Shown here in pieces: positions 27,019-34,945 of a stretch of DNA of 43,643 nt. Made by a program: the position numbers and the translations under genes. The DNA is from Palsa-739 sp035532535 (lineage in GTDB: Bacteria > Actinomycetota > Thermoleophilia > Gaiellales > Gaiellaceae), in assembly GCA_035532535.1 (NCBI GenBank), contig DATKQT010000001.1, positions 1-43,643 on the forward strand, given 5' to 3'. Positions within the stretch are counted from its first letter, which is position 1. Each line of letters begins with the position of its first letter. Under the pieces are notes generated by a model. That model ran no database searches and had not been told where the DNA came from. It saw only the letters and a program-made list of their open reading frames with translations.

Positions 27019-27888
27019 ATGGTCGCGTTGATCGTCATCGCCGTCGTTGCAGTGCTCGTGCTGATCGTGCTCGCGCGTACGATTCGCATCGTCCCGCAAG
27101 CGCGCGCCGGCGTGATCGAACGGCTTGGCCGCTACCACCGCACGTTGAACCCGGGCCTCGCGATCGTCGTCCCGTTCGTCGACCGGCTACGCCCGCTCAT
27201 CGACCTGCGCGAGCAGGTGGTGTCGTTCCCGCCGCAGCCGGTGATCACCGAGGACAACCTCGTCGTCAACATCGACACGGTCATCTACTTCCAGGTCAAC
27301 GATCCGAAGTCGGCGACGTACGAGATCGCGAACTACATCCAGGCGATCGAGCAGCTGACGGTGACGACGCTGCGCAATGTGATCGGCGGCCTGGCGCTCG
27401 AGAGCACCCTCACCTCGCGCGACGAGATCAACGGACAGCTGCGCGGCGTGCTCGACGAGGCGACCGGGAAGTGGGGGATCCGCGTGAACCGCGTCGAGCT
27501 GAAGGCGATCGATCCGCCTGCATCGATCAAGGATTCGATGGAGAAGCAGATGCGCGCCGACCGTGAGAAGCGCGCGACCATCCTCCAGGCCGAGGGGCAG
27601 AAGCAGTCCGCCATCCTCACCGCCGAGGGGGAGCAGCAGGCCGCGGTGCTGCGCGCGCAAGGGAACAAACAGGCGACGATCCTCGAAGCAGAGGGGCAGG
27701 CGCAGGCGATCGGCACCGTCTTCAAGGCGATCCACGAGGGGAATCCCGATCCGCAGCTCCTCGCCTATCAGTACGTGCAGGCCTTGCCGCTGATCGCGCA
27801 GGGCGAATCGAACAAGGTGTGGATCGTCCCCGCCGAGTTCCAGCGCGCGCTCGGCCGCATCGGCCGCGAGGAGGACAAGGACTCCTAG
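27019..27888 (+). CDS. SPFH/stomatin-like (slipin/paraslipin) protein
   Basis: 289 residues. One N-terminal membrane helix (2-20) is followed by a band-7 domain starting IRIVPQARAGVIERLGRYHR and a coiled-coil region. About four AEG-Q-Q-A-I-L type repeats lie at roughly residues 190-235 (QAEGQKQSAIL, TAEGEQQAAVL, RAQGNKQATIL, EAEGQAQAI). Such proteins oligomerise and organise membrane domains. The Shine-Dalgarno sequence gagggag and the 9-nt gap couple it with NfeD. It ends convergently, overlapping the CoA-transferase-family gene by 4 nt. Confidence 0.95.
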   Translation: MVALIVIAVVAVLVLIVLARTIRIVPQARAGVIERLGRYHRTLNPGLAIVVPFVDRLRPLIDLREQVVSFPPQPVITEDNLVVNIDTVIYFQVNDPKSATYEIANYIQAIEQLTVTTLRNVIGGLALESTLTSRDEINGQLRGVLDEATGKWGIRVNRVELKAIDPPASIKDSMEKQMRADREKRATILQAEGQKQSAILTAEGEQQAAVLRAQGNKQATILEAEGQAQAIGTVFKAIHEGNPDPQLLAYQYVQALPLIAQGESNKVWIVPAEFQRALGRIGREEDKDS

Positions 27889-28736
27889 AGGGTTGCGTCG
27901 GCCTCGGCGAGCGTTGCGACCGGACCGACGCAGACGTCCTCGCCGTCGAAGAGCGCGAGCCAGTCGGCAAGGGTCCGCTGGGCGAAGATCTCCTCGAGCG
28001 CCGCTGCGAGCGCGGACTGCCCGGCGTCGTATTGCCGCTCCGCCAGGTGCGGCTTTCCGACGAGCTCGCATAGGCGGATGAAGAACTTCGGCTCGAGCGC
28101 TGCGACGGTCAGATGACGGCCGTCTGATGTCTCGTACATCCGGTAGCAGGCGAACCCGCGCGTCAGCACCGGCGCGCGGGAGGCCAGCTTGTGCGCGTTG
28201 TGCGTCATCGACACGACGATCCGTGCGCCCTTCCCGGTTCGGGTCCGTTCGAGGAGCGCGGCGAGGATTTCGGTCACCGCGCCGAGTGCGCCTCCTGCGA
28301 GGTCTGCGACCTGGACGGGTGGGAGCGCCGGCGCGGTCGGCTCGAGCACGCCCGCCCATCCGAGGTAGTTGAGATCGTGGCCGGCGCGCTGCTCGTGCAC
28401 GCCGCCGACGCCGAAGCCAGTGATGGAGCAGTAGACGGTTGTCTCCGGGGCCGCGTCGGGGCCGATCCCGAGCTGGCCTGCGACGCCGGGCCGGAACGAC
28501 TCGAGCACGACGTCCGCCTGCGCCAGGAGCTCCGGCCCTTGCGTCCAGTCCGCCTCCTCCTTCCCGGCGTGAAGCAGGCCGTACCACTCCGGGGCCGTCG
28601 TCCGCATCGGGTCGCCTCCGGGCCGTTCCACCCGGATGACACGCGCCCCGAGGCGCAGGAGCTCCGCGCCTGCGAACGCTCCCGGGAGGTACCGGGAGAA
28701 GTCGACCACGAGGGTTCCGACGAGCGGACGTTGCAT
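27885..28736 (-). CDS. CoA-transferase family III (CaiB/BaiF), alpha-methylacyl-CoA racemase-like
   Basis: 283 residues. ADVVLESFRPGV and the catalytic Asp in RAGHDLNYLGWAGVL are family signatures; the latter fits alpha-methylacyl-CoA racemases best. It is clearly shorter than the usual 360-400 residues: the segment expected after the nucleotide-binding loop (normally NRGKRSV-like) is reduced to HAGKEEADW, and the C-terminus is short. The frame is open, so this is a compact variant or a decaying copy. It is divergent from a TetR regulator, the likely controller. The start ATG has a TAGGTT box ending 8 nt upstream. Confidence 0.85.
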   Translation of the reverse strand: MQRPLVGTLVVDFSRYLPGAFAGAELLRLGARVIRVERPGGDPMRTTAPEWYGLLHAGKEEADWTQGPELLAQADVVLESFRPGVAGQLGIGPDAAPETTVYCSITGFGVGGVHEQRAGHDLNYLGWAGVLEPTAPALPPVQVADLAGGALGAVTEILAALLERTRTGKGARIVVSMTHNAHKLASRAPVLTRGFACYRMYETSDGRHLTVAALEPKFFIRLCELVGKPHLAERQYDAGQSALAAALEEIFAQRTLADWLALFDGEDVCVGPVATLAEADATL

Positions 28737-28744
28737 TGGCGGCG

Positions 28745-28760
28745 AACCTAGCACTAGCCT
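28745..28760. promoter_or_regulatory. Back-to-back -10 boxes for the CoA-transferase and TetR genes
   Basis: On the reverse strand TAGGTT (28750-28745) ends 8 nt before ATG 28736. On the forward strand TAGCCT (28755-28760) ends 9 nt before TTG 28770. Only 4 nt separate the boxes, so a regulator bound here would cover both. Confidence 0.45.
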
Positions 28761-28769
28761 TCGGCGACG

Positions 28770-29411
28770 TTGAACGAGCGTTCGACCGCAGCGGAGGAGA
28801 AACGGAGGGTCATCCTCGACGCAGCCGTGCGCGTGTTCGCCCGGAAGGGCTTCCACGCGTCGCGCGTCGGCGACATCGCCGAGGAGGCCGGTGTCGCGCA
28901 CGGATTGCTCTATCACTACTTCTCGTCGAAGGACGAGGTGCTGGAGACGATCTTCCGCGAGCACTGGACGGCGCTGCTCGAGCGCATCCACGCGGTCGAG
29001 TCTTCCGGTGATCCTCCGATCGAACAGCTCCGCGGCATCGTCCGTGCCATGTTCCACGGCTGGAGGGTCGAGCCCGACGTCGTGCGCGTCGTCATCCGCG
29101 AGATCGCGCGCAGTGCCGAAGTGAGCCAGCGGGTAGGCGAGCTGGTGAAGCCGATCGGCGCGATCCGAAGGATCTTCGAGCGCGGCCAGGCCGACGGCGA
29201 GTTTCGCCGAGACCTCGACGCGGACATGGCGGCCGTCATCGTCTACGGCGCCATCGACGAGCTCATCACCGGGTGGGTGCTCGGACGGCTCCCGGGCGAC
29301 GAGGACGACGTGGCGAACTCCGAGCACCACATCGTCGAGGTGCTCGGGGCGGGACTGTCAGCCTCGGCCGAGCAGCTCGGCAAAGCGCGTCACGCCGACG
29401 TTTCCACCTGA
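28770..29411 (+). CDS. TetR-family transcriptional regulator
   Basis: 213 residues. The N-terminal HTH is typical: RRVILDAAVRVFARKGFHA, VGDIAEEAGVAHGLLYHYFSSKDEVL. The helical C-terminal domain resembles FadR/acyl-CoA-responsive TetR proteins (TetR_C_YsiA/Bacillus FadR type), suggesting an acyl-CoA ligand. The TTG start is the only one placing the HTH at a normal distance. It is divergent from the CoA-transferase gene, and its 3' end overlaps the dehydratase gene on the other strand by 54 nt. Confidence 0.92.
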   Translation: MNERSTAAEEKRRVILDAAVRVFARKGFHASRVGDIAEEAGVAHGLLYHYFSSKDEVLETIFREHWTALLERIHAVESSGDPPIEQLRGIVRAMFHGWRVEPDVVRVVIREIARSAEVSQRVGELVKPIGAIRRIFERGQADGEFRRDLDADMAAVIVYGAIDELITGWVLGRLPGDEDDVANSEHHIVEVLGAGLSASAEQLGKARHADVST

Positions 29412-30320
29412 GATGACGACGCCGGCGCTCTTGCCGGACGCCTCGAGCCGACCCGTCAGCAAGGCCGCGATGCCGACCGCCCCGCTCGGTTCGACGACGA
29501 GCTTCATCCGGTCGAAGAGGAAGGCCATCGCCTCGAGGATCTCGTCGTCGGAGACCGTCACGACCTCGTCGAGGAGATTGCGGTTCACCTCGAAGGTGAG
29601 CTCGCCGGGCTCTGCGGCCTGCAGCCCGTCCGCGATCGTCCGCGGGACGTCGATGCGTACGCGTTCGCCCGCGGCCAGCGACTGTTGCGTGTCGTCGCCC
29701 GCTTCCGGCTCGACGCCGACGATGCGGATGCCGGGCCGGAGCGCCTTCGCCGCGGTTGCGCAGCCGGCGATCAGCCCGCCGCCGCCTACCGGGATCACGA
29801 TCACGTCGAGGTCGGGGGCGTCGTCGAGCAGCTCGAGCGCCGTCGTCCCCTGGCCGGCCATCACGAGCGGATCGTCATACGGGCGCACGAGCTCCACTCC
29901 GCGTTCCTCCGCGAGGCGCCGTCCGATCTCTTCGCGGTCCTCGTTCCAGCGGTCGTAGCTCACGACCTCCGCGCCGTAGCCGAGCGTCGCCGCAAGCTTT
30001 GCCGGAGGCGCATCCTCGGGCATGACGATCGTCGCGCTCGTCCCGAGCAGCCGCGCCGCGATCGCAACGGCCTGGGCGTGGTTGCCCGACGAGTACGCGA
30101 GGACGCCGCGGCTGCGCCTGTCGGGGGAGAGCGACGCGATCTTGTTGTACGCGCCGCGGAACTTGAACGCGCCGCCGCGCTGAAAGCACTCCGCTTTCAC
30201 GTGCACCGACGCACCGACGCGGTCGTCGAGCGTGCGCGACGTGAATACCGGTGTTCGGTTCGCGACGCCGTCCAGCCGTGCGGCCGCAGCGCGGACGTCG
30301 TCGAGGGAGATCACCGGCAC
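29358..30320 (-). CDS. PLP-dependent threonine/serine dehydratase
   Basis: 320 residues. The PLP lysine is K53 in AFKFRGAYNK. SSGNHAQ binds the substrate carboxylate and GGGGLIAG the PLP phosphate. There is no C-terminal ACT domain, so this is the short catabolic/serine-racemase-like form rather than the isoleucine-inhibited biosynthetic one. It would convert threonine to 2-oxobutyrate or serine to pyruvate. The GTG start lies 10 nt inside the end of the secreted-protein gene, so the two are coupled. Confidence 0.92.
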   Translation of the reverse strand: MPVISLDDVRAAAARLDGVANRTPVFTSRTLDDRVGASVHVKAECFQRGGAFKFRGAYNKIASLSPDRRSRGVLAYSSGNHAQAVAIAARLLGTSATIVMPEDAPPAKLAATLGYGAEVVSYDRWNEDREEIGRRLAEERGVELVRPYDDPLVMAGQGTTALELLDDAPDLDVIVIPVGGGGLIAGCATAAKALRPGIRIVGVEPEAGDDTQQSLAAGERVRIDVPRTIADGLQAAEPGELTFEVNRNLLDEVVTVSDDEILEAMAFLFDRMKLVVEPSGAVGIAALLTGRLEASGKSAGVVISGGNVGVTRFAELLGRG

Positions 30321-30787
30321 GGGCTCGCTCGCGTGTGCATCAATCCAAATCCCCACAGCTTGCCGTCGACGATGTAATAGACCGTACGCACGCCGTGTTC
30401 GTCGTGCACCAACGCGGTGTACGCGGGGCACTGCAGGGGCGTCACCGGCGACGCGAGCTTCGTCACCTGGCCTTCGACCGCGTCGAGCTGGAGACCGGCA
30501 CGCGTTCGCCAGCCGTGCGGCCGCCAGATGGTGTACACGGCCGAGACGCGGCCGCCCTGCAGCTCCACCGCGAGGCCGGCATGCGTGAACTGCCTGTACG
30601 TGAAGTACCAGGTCGGCTGTGCGCAGCCGTCGCAGGCGCCGTAGAAGGTGCCGAGCTGGGAACGGACCTGCGCCGTCGTCTCGCCCAGCTGCACGCCGCC
30701 GAGGGAGCGTCCGGGAACGAGGACGCCGCTGTGCGGCAGCGATCCCGTCGCGGCGACCGTTGCAGCGAGCGCGAGCGCGGTCCTCAT
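30311..30787 (-). CDS. Small secreted protein, BamE/SmpA-like fold suggested
   Basis: 158 residues. A signal peptide (MRTALALAATVAATG) is followed by LVPGRSLGGVQLGETTAQVRSQLG, the pattern of BamE/SmpA-like domains. Two cysteine pairs (CDGC near 55, and late cysteines) may form disulfides outside the cell. The C-terminal half is rich in beta strands (TYRQFTHAGLAVEL, VRTVYYIVDGKLWGFG). I do not know its function. Its start codon is 12 nt from that of the divergent enolase-family gene. Confidence 0.75.
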   Translation of the reverse strand: MRTALALAATVAATGSLPHSGVLVPGRSLGGVQLGETTAQVRSQLGTFYGACDGCAQPTWYFTYRQFTHAGLAVELQGGRVSAVYTIWRPHGWRTRAGLQLDAVEGQVTKLASPVTPLQCPAYTALVHDEHGVRTVYYIVDGKLWGFGLMHTRASPCR

Positions 30788-30802
30788 AAGGTTGGGAGTA
30801 TG
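30787..30802. promoter_or_regulatory. Interlocked divergent promoters
   Basis: Forward TAAGGT (30787-30792) ends 7 nt before ATG 30800 and includes the first base of the reverse ATG. Reverse CATACT (30802-30797) ends 9 nt before ATG 30787 and covers the forward ATG. Each -10 box overlaps the other gene's start codon. Confidence 0.4.
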
Positions 30803-31774
30803 CCCCTCCGGGACGAGCTGGCCGCCCTCGAAGTCCGCGTCGACGGGTATGCGCTGCAGCGCCGCGAACTCGCGCGCGACAGCTGGACGCGTGTGACGAC
30901 GACGGTCATCCTCGACGGGGACGGCCACACGGGGGAGGGGGAGGACGTCACCTACGAGGCGGCGGAGCACGACACGTTTCCCGCAGAGCTCATGCTCGCG
31001 GGGACCTGGTCGCTCGACGGCCTTTCGCGCCGTCTCGACGATTTCGAGCTGCCGGATTACCGGCGTTGGGCCTTCGAGAGCGCCGCGCTCGACCTCGCCC
31101 TGCGTCAGACCGCGCGCTCGCTGGCGGACGTTGTCGGGCGGCCGTACCGGCCGATCCGCTTCGTCGCGTCCACGCGCAGCGACGTCGCTCCCTGGCTCGA
31201 GAACGATCCCGGGCTCGAGTTCAAGCTCGACGCGACGAAGGAATGGGACGACGAGCTCATGCGCCGCCTCGCCGCGCTCGACCGCGTGCGGGTCGTCGAC
31301 CTGAAGGCGTACTACCGCGGCACGGTCGTCGACCTCGCGCCCGACCCCATCTTTTACCGCGCGGTGGCGGACGCGTTCCCCGACGTGGTGATCGAGGACG
31401 CATGGCTCGAGGACGGTTGCCGCGAAGCGCTGAGCGGGGCGGAGGGGCGGCTGAGCTTCGACGCGCCGATCCATTCGCTCGCGGACTTCGACGCTTTGCC
31501 GATCTCGGCTCGCTGGTTGAACGTGAAGCCGTCGCGCTTCGGCACGGTGCGCAAGCTCGTCGAGTGCATCGAGGCGTGCGAGGCGCGCGGCGTCCGCATG
31601 TACGGCGGCGGGCAGTTCGAGCTCGGTCACGGCCGCTTGCAGATTCAGCGGCTGGCGAGCCTCTTCTACGCCGACGGCCCGAACGACGTCGCCCCGTCCG
31701 AGTACAACGAGGGCGGGCCGAATCCGCAGCTGCCACGCAGCCCGCTCGCGGCTCCGGAAGGGATCGGCTTCTGA
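30800..31774 (+). CDS. Enolase-superfamily enzyme (MenC/mandelate-racemase-like)
   Basis: 324 residues. Candidate metal ligands end successive barrel strands: D167 (VVDLKAY), E199 (VIEDAW) and D221 (LSFDAP). K142 (FKLDATK) and K243 (NVKPSRFG) sit where the general acid/base lysines lie. The second-strand motif is KxD rather than the KxK of dipeptide epimerases, so the exact reaction (o-succinylbenzoate synthase, racemase or epimerase) is open. The ATG at 30800 is chosen over long upstream extensions because of the -10 box 7 nt before it and because upstream sequence is antisense of another gene. Confidence 0.85.
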   Translation: MPLRDELAALEVRVDGYALQRRELARDSWTRVTTTVILDGDGHTGEGEDVTYEAAEHDTFPAELMLAGTWSLDGLSRRLDDFELPDYRRWAFESAALDLALRQTARSLADVVGRPYRPIRFVASTRSDVAPWLENDPGLEFKLDATKEWDDELMRRLAALDRVRVVDLKAYYRGTVVDLAPDPIFYRAVADAFPDVVIEDAWLEDGCREALSGAEGRLSFDAPIHSLADFDALPISARWLNVKPSRFGTVRKLVECIEACEARGVRMYGGGQFELGHGRLQIQRLASLFYADGPNDVAPSEYNEGGPNPQLPRSPLAAPEGIGF

Positions 31775-31902
31775 ACCTCTTCGAGGAGCTGGGGAGGATC
31801 GGCGATGCGCTCGGCGCGGTCGGGTGGGGCCGCACCGTCTACGAGACGGACGAGCTCGTGCGCGCAGCGTCCTTCTCGACCGGGACGGCGAGTCGTCCCT
31901 AG
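31771..31902 (+). CDS. Possible 43-residue coupled peptide (CTG start)
   Basis: Directly overlapping the enolase-family stop (CTGA), an open frame reads LNLFEELGRIGDALGAVGWG and continues to a TAG at 31900-31902. The third-position GC pattern looks coding. The only available start is CTG, which is rare, so it could also be untranslated 3' sequence. Its stop shares CTAG with the convergent acyl-CoA dehydrogenase stop. Confidence 0.3.
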   Translation: MNLFEELGRIGDALGAVGWGRTVYETDELVRAASFSTGTASRP

Positions 31903-33086
31903 CGGAATGCGTTCTCGCCGGTCAGCGCCTGGCCGACGACGAGCGTGTGCACTTCGTGCGTGCCTTCGTAGGTCAGAACGGACTCGAGGTTGTTCATGTG
32001 GCGAATGACGGGGTACTCGAGCGTGATCCCGTTTCCGCCGAGGACCGTTCGCGCGCTGCGCGCGACTTCGAGCGCGCCGCGGACGTTGCCCATCTTGCCC
32101 ATGCTCACATGCTCGGGCCGCAGCGTCCCCTCGTCCTTCTTCCGGCCGAGGTGCAGTGCGACGAGCGTTCCGCGGTTCACCTCGAGCGCCATCTCCGCGA
32201 GCTTCTGCTGTGTGAGCTGGTAGCCGGCGATCGGCTTGCCGAAGACGATGCGCTCCTTCGCGTACTCGAGCGCGGACTCGAAACACGCGCGCGCAGATCC
32301 CACCGAGCCCCAGACGATCCCGTAGCGCGCTTCACTCAGGCAAGCGAGCGGGCCACGCAGTGTCGAGACCTCGGGGAAGCGGTTCTCCTCCGGAACGCGC
32401 ACGTCGTGGAACACGAGCTCGGAGGTGACGGACGCGCGCAGTGACATCTTGCGGTGCATCTCCGGCGCTTCGAACCCGGGCATCCCGCGCTCGACGAGGA
32501 AGCCGTTGATCTGCCCTTCCTCGGTGCGCGCCCACACGACGGCGACGTCGGCGATCGATCCGTTCGTGATCCACATTTTCGAGCCGTTCAGGATCCAGTC
32601 GGAGCCGTCGCGGTGCGCGTGCGTGCGCATCGCACCGGGGTCGGACCCGGCGTCGGGCTCGGTCAAGCCGAAGCAGCCGATCGCGTCGCCCTCGTGCATC
32701 TGCGGCAGCCAGTGCTGCTTCTGCTCCTCGGTGCCCCAGCGCCAGATCGCGTACATCGCGAGTGAGCCCTGGACCGAGACGAGGCTGCGGATCCCCGCGT
32801 CCCCGGCCTCGAGTTCCATGCACGTGAGCCCATAGGCGACGGAGCTCGCGCCCGGAAGTCCGTATCCCTCGAGGTGCATGCCGAAGAGCCCGAGCTGGGC
32901 CAGTTCCTTCACGAGCTCCCGCGGCAGCACGGCGCGCTCGAACCAGTCGCCGATGTCCGGGAGCACGCGGTCGCGCACGAACTTGCGCACCGTGTCGCGG
33001 ATCGCGCGCTCCTCGTCGTCCAGCAGCGCGTCGATGGCGAGGAAGTCCCGCGGGTCGAGCGAGGTCGGCTTCGCCGTCGTCGCCAC
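31899..33086 (-). CDS. Acyl-CoA dehydrogenase, glutaryl-CoA dehydrogenase-like
   Basis: A 395-residue FAD enzyme. GCFGLTEPDAGSD and WITNGS bind FAD and substrate, and the catalytic base is E374 in TYEGTHEVH. The C-terminus EGTHEVHTLVVGQALTG and the N-terminal LLDDEERAIRDTVRKFV match glutaryl-CoA dehydrogenases (lysine/aromatic breakdown) better than medium-chain enzymes. The GTG start has a TAGGAT box ending 6 nt upstream; that box includes the stop codon of the esterase gene behind it. Confidence 0.93.
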   Translation of the reverse strand: MATTAKPTSLDPRDFLAIDALLDDEERAIRDTVRKFVRDRVLPDIGDWFERAVLPRELVKELAQLGLFGMHLEGYGLPGASSVAYGLTCMELEAGDAGIRSLVSVQGSLAMYAIWRWGTEEQKQHWLPQMHEGDAIGCFGLTEPDAGSDPGAMRTHAHRDGSDWILNGSKMWITNGSIADVAVVWARTEEGQINGFLVERGMPGFEAPEMHRKMSLRASVTSELVFHDVRVPEENRFPEVSTLRGPLACLSEARYGIVWGSVGSARACFESALEYAKERIVFGKPIAGYQLTQQKLAEMALEVNRGTLVALHLGRKKDEGTLRPEHVSMGKMGNVRGALEVARSARTVLGGNGITLEYPVIRHMNNLESVLTYEGTHEVHTLVVGQALTGENAFR

Positions 33087-33092
33087 GCCGAG

Positions 33093-33098
33093 ATCCTA
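33093..33098 (-). promoter_or_regulatory. -10 box of a leaderless acyl-CoA dehydrogenase promoter
   Basis: On the reverse strand TAGGAT (33098-33093) ends 6 nt before GTG 33086. Its first three bases are the stop codon of the upstream esterase gene. Confidence 0.5.
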
Positions 33099-33938
33099 GT
33101 GTGCGGGAGCGAGGTGGACGAGCGCGAGCTCCAGCCAGGGCGCTGCGTACCGCTGCCAGAGGGCCTGATCGTGGCCGCCGGGATAGGCCCGGAAGATGTG
33201 AGCGACACCCTCCTCCGACAGCTCCTGGTTCAGCATCTCGTTCTCGGCGTAGAAGCGCCAGTCGCTGCGCCCCACGTAGAAGGCGATGAATGTCCGAGTG
33301 GCGCGGAGCTTGCTGCGCACGGTGGGCAGAACGACGTGGACGTCCGCTTTCGCGTCGCGGGCGGCCGAGCCGAGATCGAGCGGCTTCGTGCCGGTCGGGT
33401 CGGTGGGGTGGAAGTAGCCGCTCCACGACTCGACGACGGAGAACTCGTCCAGGTGGTTGAGCGCCAGCTGCATCGCGCCGTAGCCGCCGGCGGAGATGCC
33501 GATCAGCGCGCGGCCCGCGCGCGAACGGATCGTTCGGAAGCGCGCATCGATGACGCGCGGCAGCTCGGTCGCGATCGCCGTCGCCCACCGGTCGCCGGGG
33601 CCGCGGTCGACGTACTCCGGATCGCTCTCTCCGGCGCGGGCCCCTTGTGGCACGACGACGATCGCGGAACGGCCGACCGAATCGAGCGCGCGCTCGACGA
33701 ATCCGAGCGACGTGTAGGCGGAAGCGGTGGACGGCAGCCCGTGCAGGACGTAGAGCACGGGATAGCGCTGCGAGCCCGCGGCATATCCCTGCGGGAGATA
33801 CACCTCGAAGTGGAGGCGCGCCCCGATGGCGGCGGACACGAAGGCGCTGTCCACCCGCCGCTGGGACGCGGATGCCGCGGGTGGGCCGAGAAGGGCCACC
33901 GCTGCTGCGCCTGCCAGGGCGAAGAGAGCGGTTTTCAT
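33096..33938 (-). CDS. Secreted esterase, esterase D/antigen-85-like family
   Basis: 280 residues. A signal peptide of about 24 residues (ends PPAASAS) precedes an alpha/beta-hydrolase domain with YVLHGLPS, nucleophile Ser in GISAGGYGAMQLA and late His in YPGGHDQALW. It is a paralogue of the divergent gene next door; both share EFSVVESWSGY, RFRTI and the GxSxGGYGA block. Candidates are trehalose-mycolate-like acyltransferase, lipid esterase or aminoacyl-lipid hydrolase. The ATG at 33938 is used because the signal peptide begins there. Confidence 0.88.
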   Translation of the reverse strand: MKTALFALAGAAAVALLGPPAASASQRRVDSAFVSAAIGARLHFEVYLPQGYAAGSQRYPVLYVLHGLPSTASAYTSLGFVERALDSVGRSAIVVVPQGARAGESDPEYVDRGPGDRWATAIATELPRVIDARFRTIRSRAGRALIGISAGGYGAMQLALNHLDEFSVVESWSGYFHPTDPTGTKPLDLGSAARDAKADVHVVLPTVRSKLRATRTFIAFYVGRSDWRFYAENEMLNQELSEEGVAHIFRAYPGGHDQALWQRYAAPWLELALVHLAPAH

Positions 33939-33985
33939 CGTGGAGGCACAATCGACGCGCAACGCGCGCTTAACGTCACCAAGCT

Positions 33986-34001
33986 ACACACAGATGTGTG
34001 T
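33986..34001 (+). promoter_or_regulatory. ACACACA-GA-TGTGTGT palindrome between divergent esterases
   Basis: A perfect 7-bp inverted repeat with a 2-nt centre lies in the 59-nt space between the two esterase starts. It covers the GTG start of the forward gene, so a bound protein could block it. AT-rich sequence is otherwise scarce here. No regulator is adjacent. Confidence 0.4.
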
Positions 34002-34945
34002 GGGCCGCACGCCTCAAACCTCCGATTCCGGCTGCCTCTGCGGCCGGAGCGGCCGCATTGGCGGCATTTCTCGCCGTCGGGCTATTCGGCGTGCGCGGGT
34101 ACCTGGACAACTACCTGCAATACCGGGGATTCGCGCCGCCGCGCGAGCCGGCCTTCGTCACCTCGCCCGGAACGACCGAGCGGCTCCTGATCTCGAGCCC
34201 TGCGCTCGGCGGCCGGAAACAGGAGGCATACGTCTACCTGCCTTCCGGCTATGCGCAGCATCCCGGCCGACGGTACCCCGTCATGTACCTGCTGCACGGC
34301 TTTCCGGGCCGTCCGCTCGCGTTCCTCGACACGGTGCAGATGGGAATCGTCGACGACGCCATCACGGCGCGACATCGGGCGCAGCCGCTCATCCTCGTGA
34401 TGCCGTTCGGCTCCACCAGCACGTTCAGCGACGAAGAGTGGGTCAATGGTGTTCGCGCCGGGAACGGTTGGGCGACGTTCGTGGCCCGTGACCTCGTGCG
34501 CGCGATCGACTCACGCTTTCGCACGATCGCGTCGCCGCGCGGCCGCGCGATCGCCGGCTTGTCCGAAGGCGGCTACGGCGCGATCAACATCGCACTCCAC
34601 CATCCCCACGAGTTCTCCGTGGTCGAATCGTGGTCGGGGTACCAGCGGCCCGACCGGATCAGTTCCATCTTCGGGCCGAACCTACGGACGCTCGCCGCGA
34701 ACGATCCCCGTCTCCTGCTTCCGCGGGTCGCGCCGACGTTGCGGAAGCTCGGGACGTACTTCTGGTTCTACTCGGGCTCGTCGGATCCGCTGCACAAGCA
34801 GAACGCCGCGTTCTCGCGTGAGCTCGCGAGCGCGCGAATCGCTCACCGGTATTTCCAGGTGTACGGCGGTCACAACTGGGCGCTCTGGCGGGACAACGCG
34901 CGGGCTGCGTATCTCGTTGCCGCGGAGAGGCTTGCCCATGCGTAG
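33998..34945 (+). CDS. Membrane-anchored esterase coupled to the MprF-like gene
   Basis: 315 residues. One N-terminal hydrophobic helix (about 12-32) acts as an uncleaved anchor or signal, followed by an alpha/beta-hydrolase domain with MYLLHGFPG, nucleophile Ser in GLSEGGYGAINIA and C-terminal His in VYGGHNWALW. It is a divergent paralogue of the secreted esterase. The stop overlaps the MprF-like gene start by 8 nt, so both products are made together; an aminoacyl-phospholipid hydrolase role is plausible. The GTG start is uncertain by a few codons. Confidence 0.87.
   Translation: MWAARLKPPIPAASAAGAAALAAFLAVGLFGVRGYLDNYLQYRGFAPPREPAFVTSPGTTERLLISSPALGGRKQEAYVYLPSGYAQHPGRRYPVMYLLHGFPGRPLAFLDTVQMGIVDDAITARHRAQPLILVMPFGSTSTFSDEEWVNGVRAGNGWATFVARDLVRAIDSRFRTIASPRGRAIAGLSEGGYGAINIALHHPHEFSVVESWSGYQRPDRISSIFGPNLRTLAANDPRLLLPRVAPTLRKLGTYFWFYSGSSDPLHKQNAAFSRELASARIAHRYFQVYGGHNWALWRDNARAAYLVAAERLAHA

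Noticed and set aside
30251..30799. N-terminal extension of the enolase-family protein (507-residue frame)
   Set aside because: It lies antisense to the secreted-protein gene; ATG 30800 fits the family and has a promoter box.
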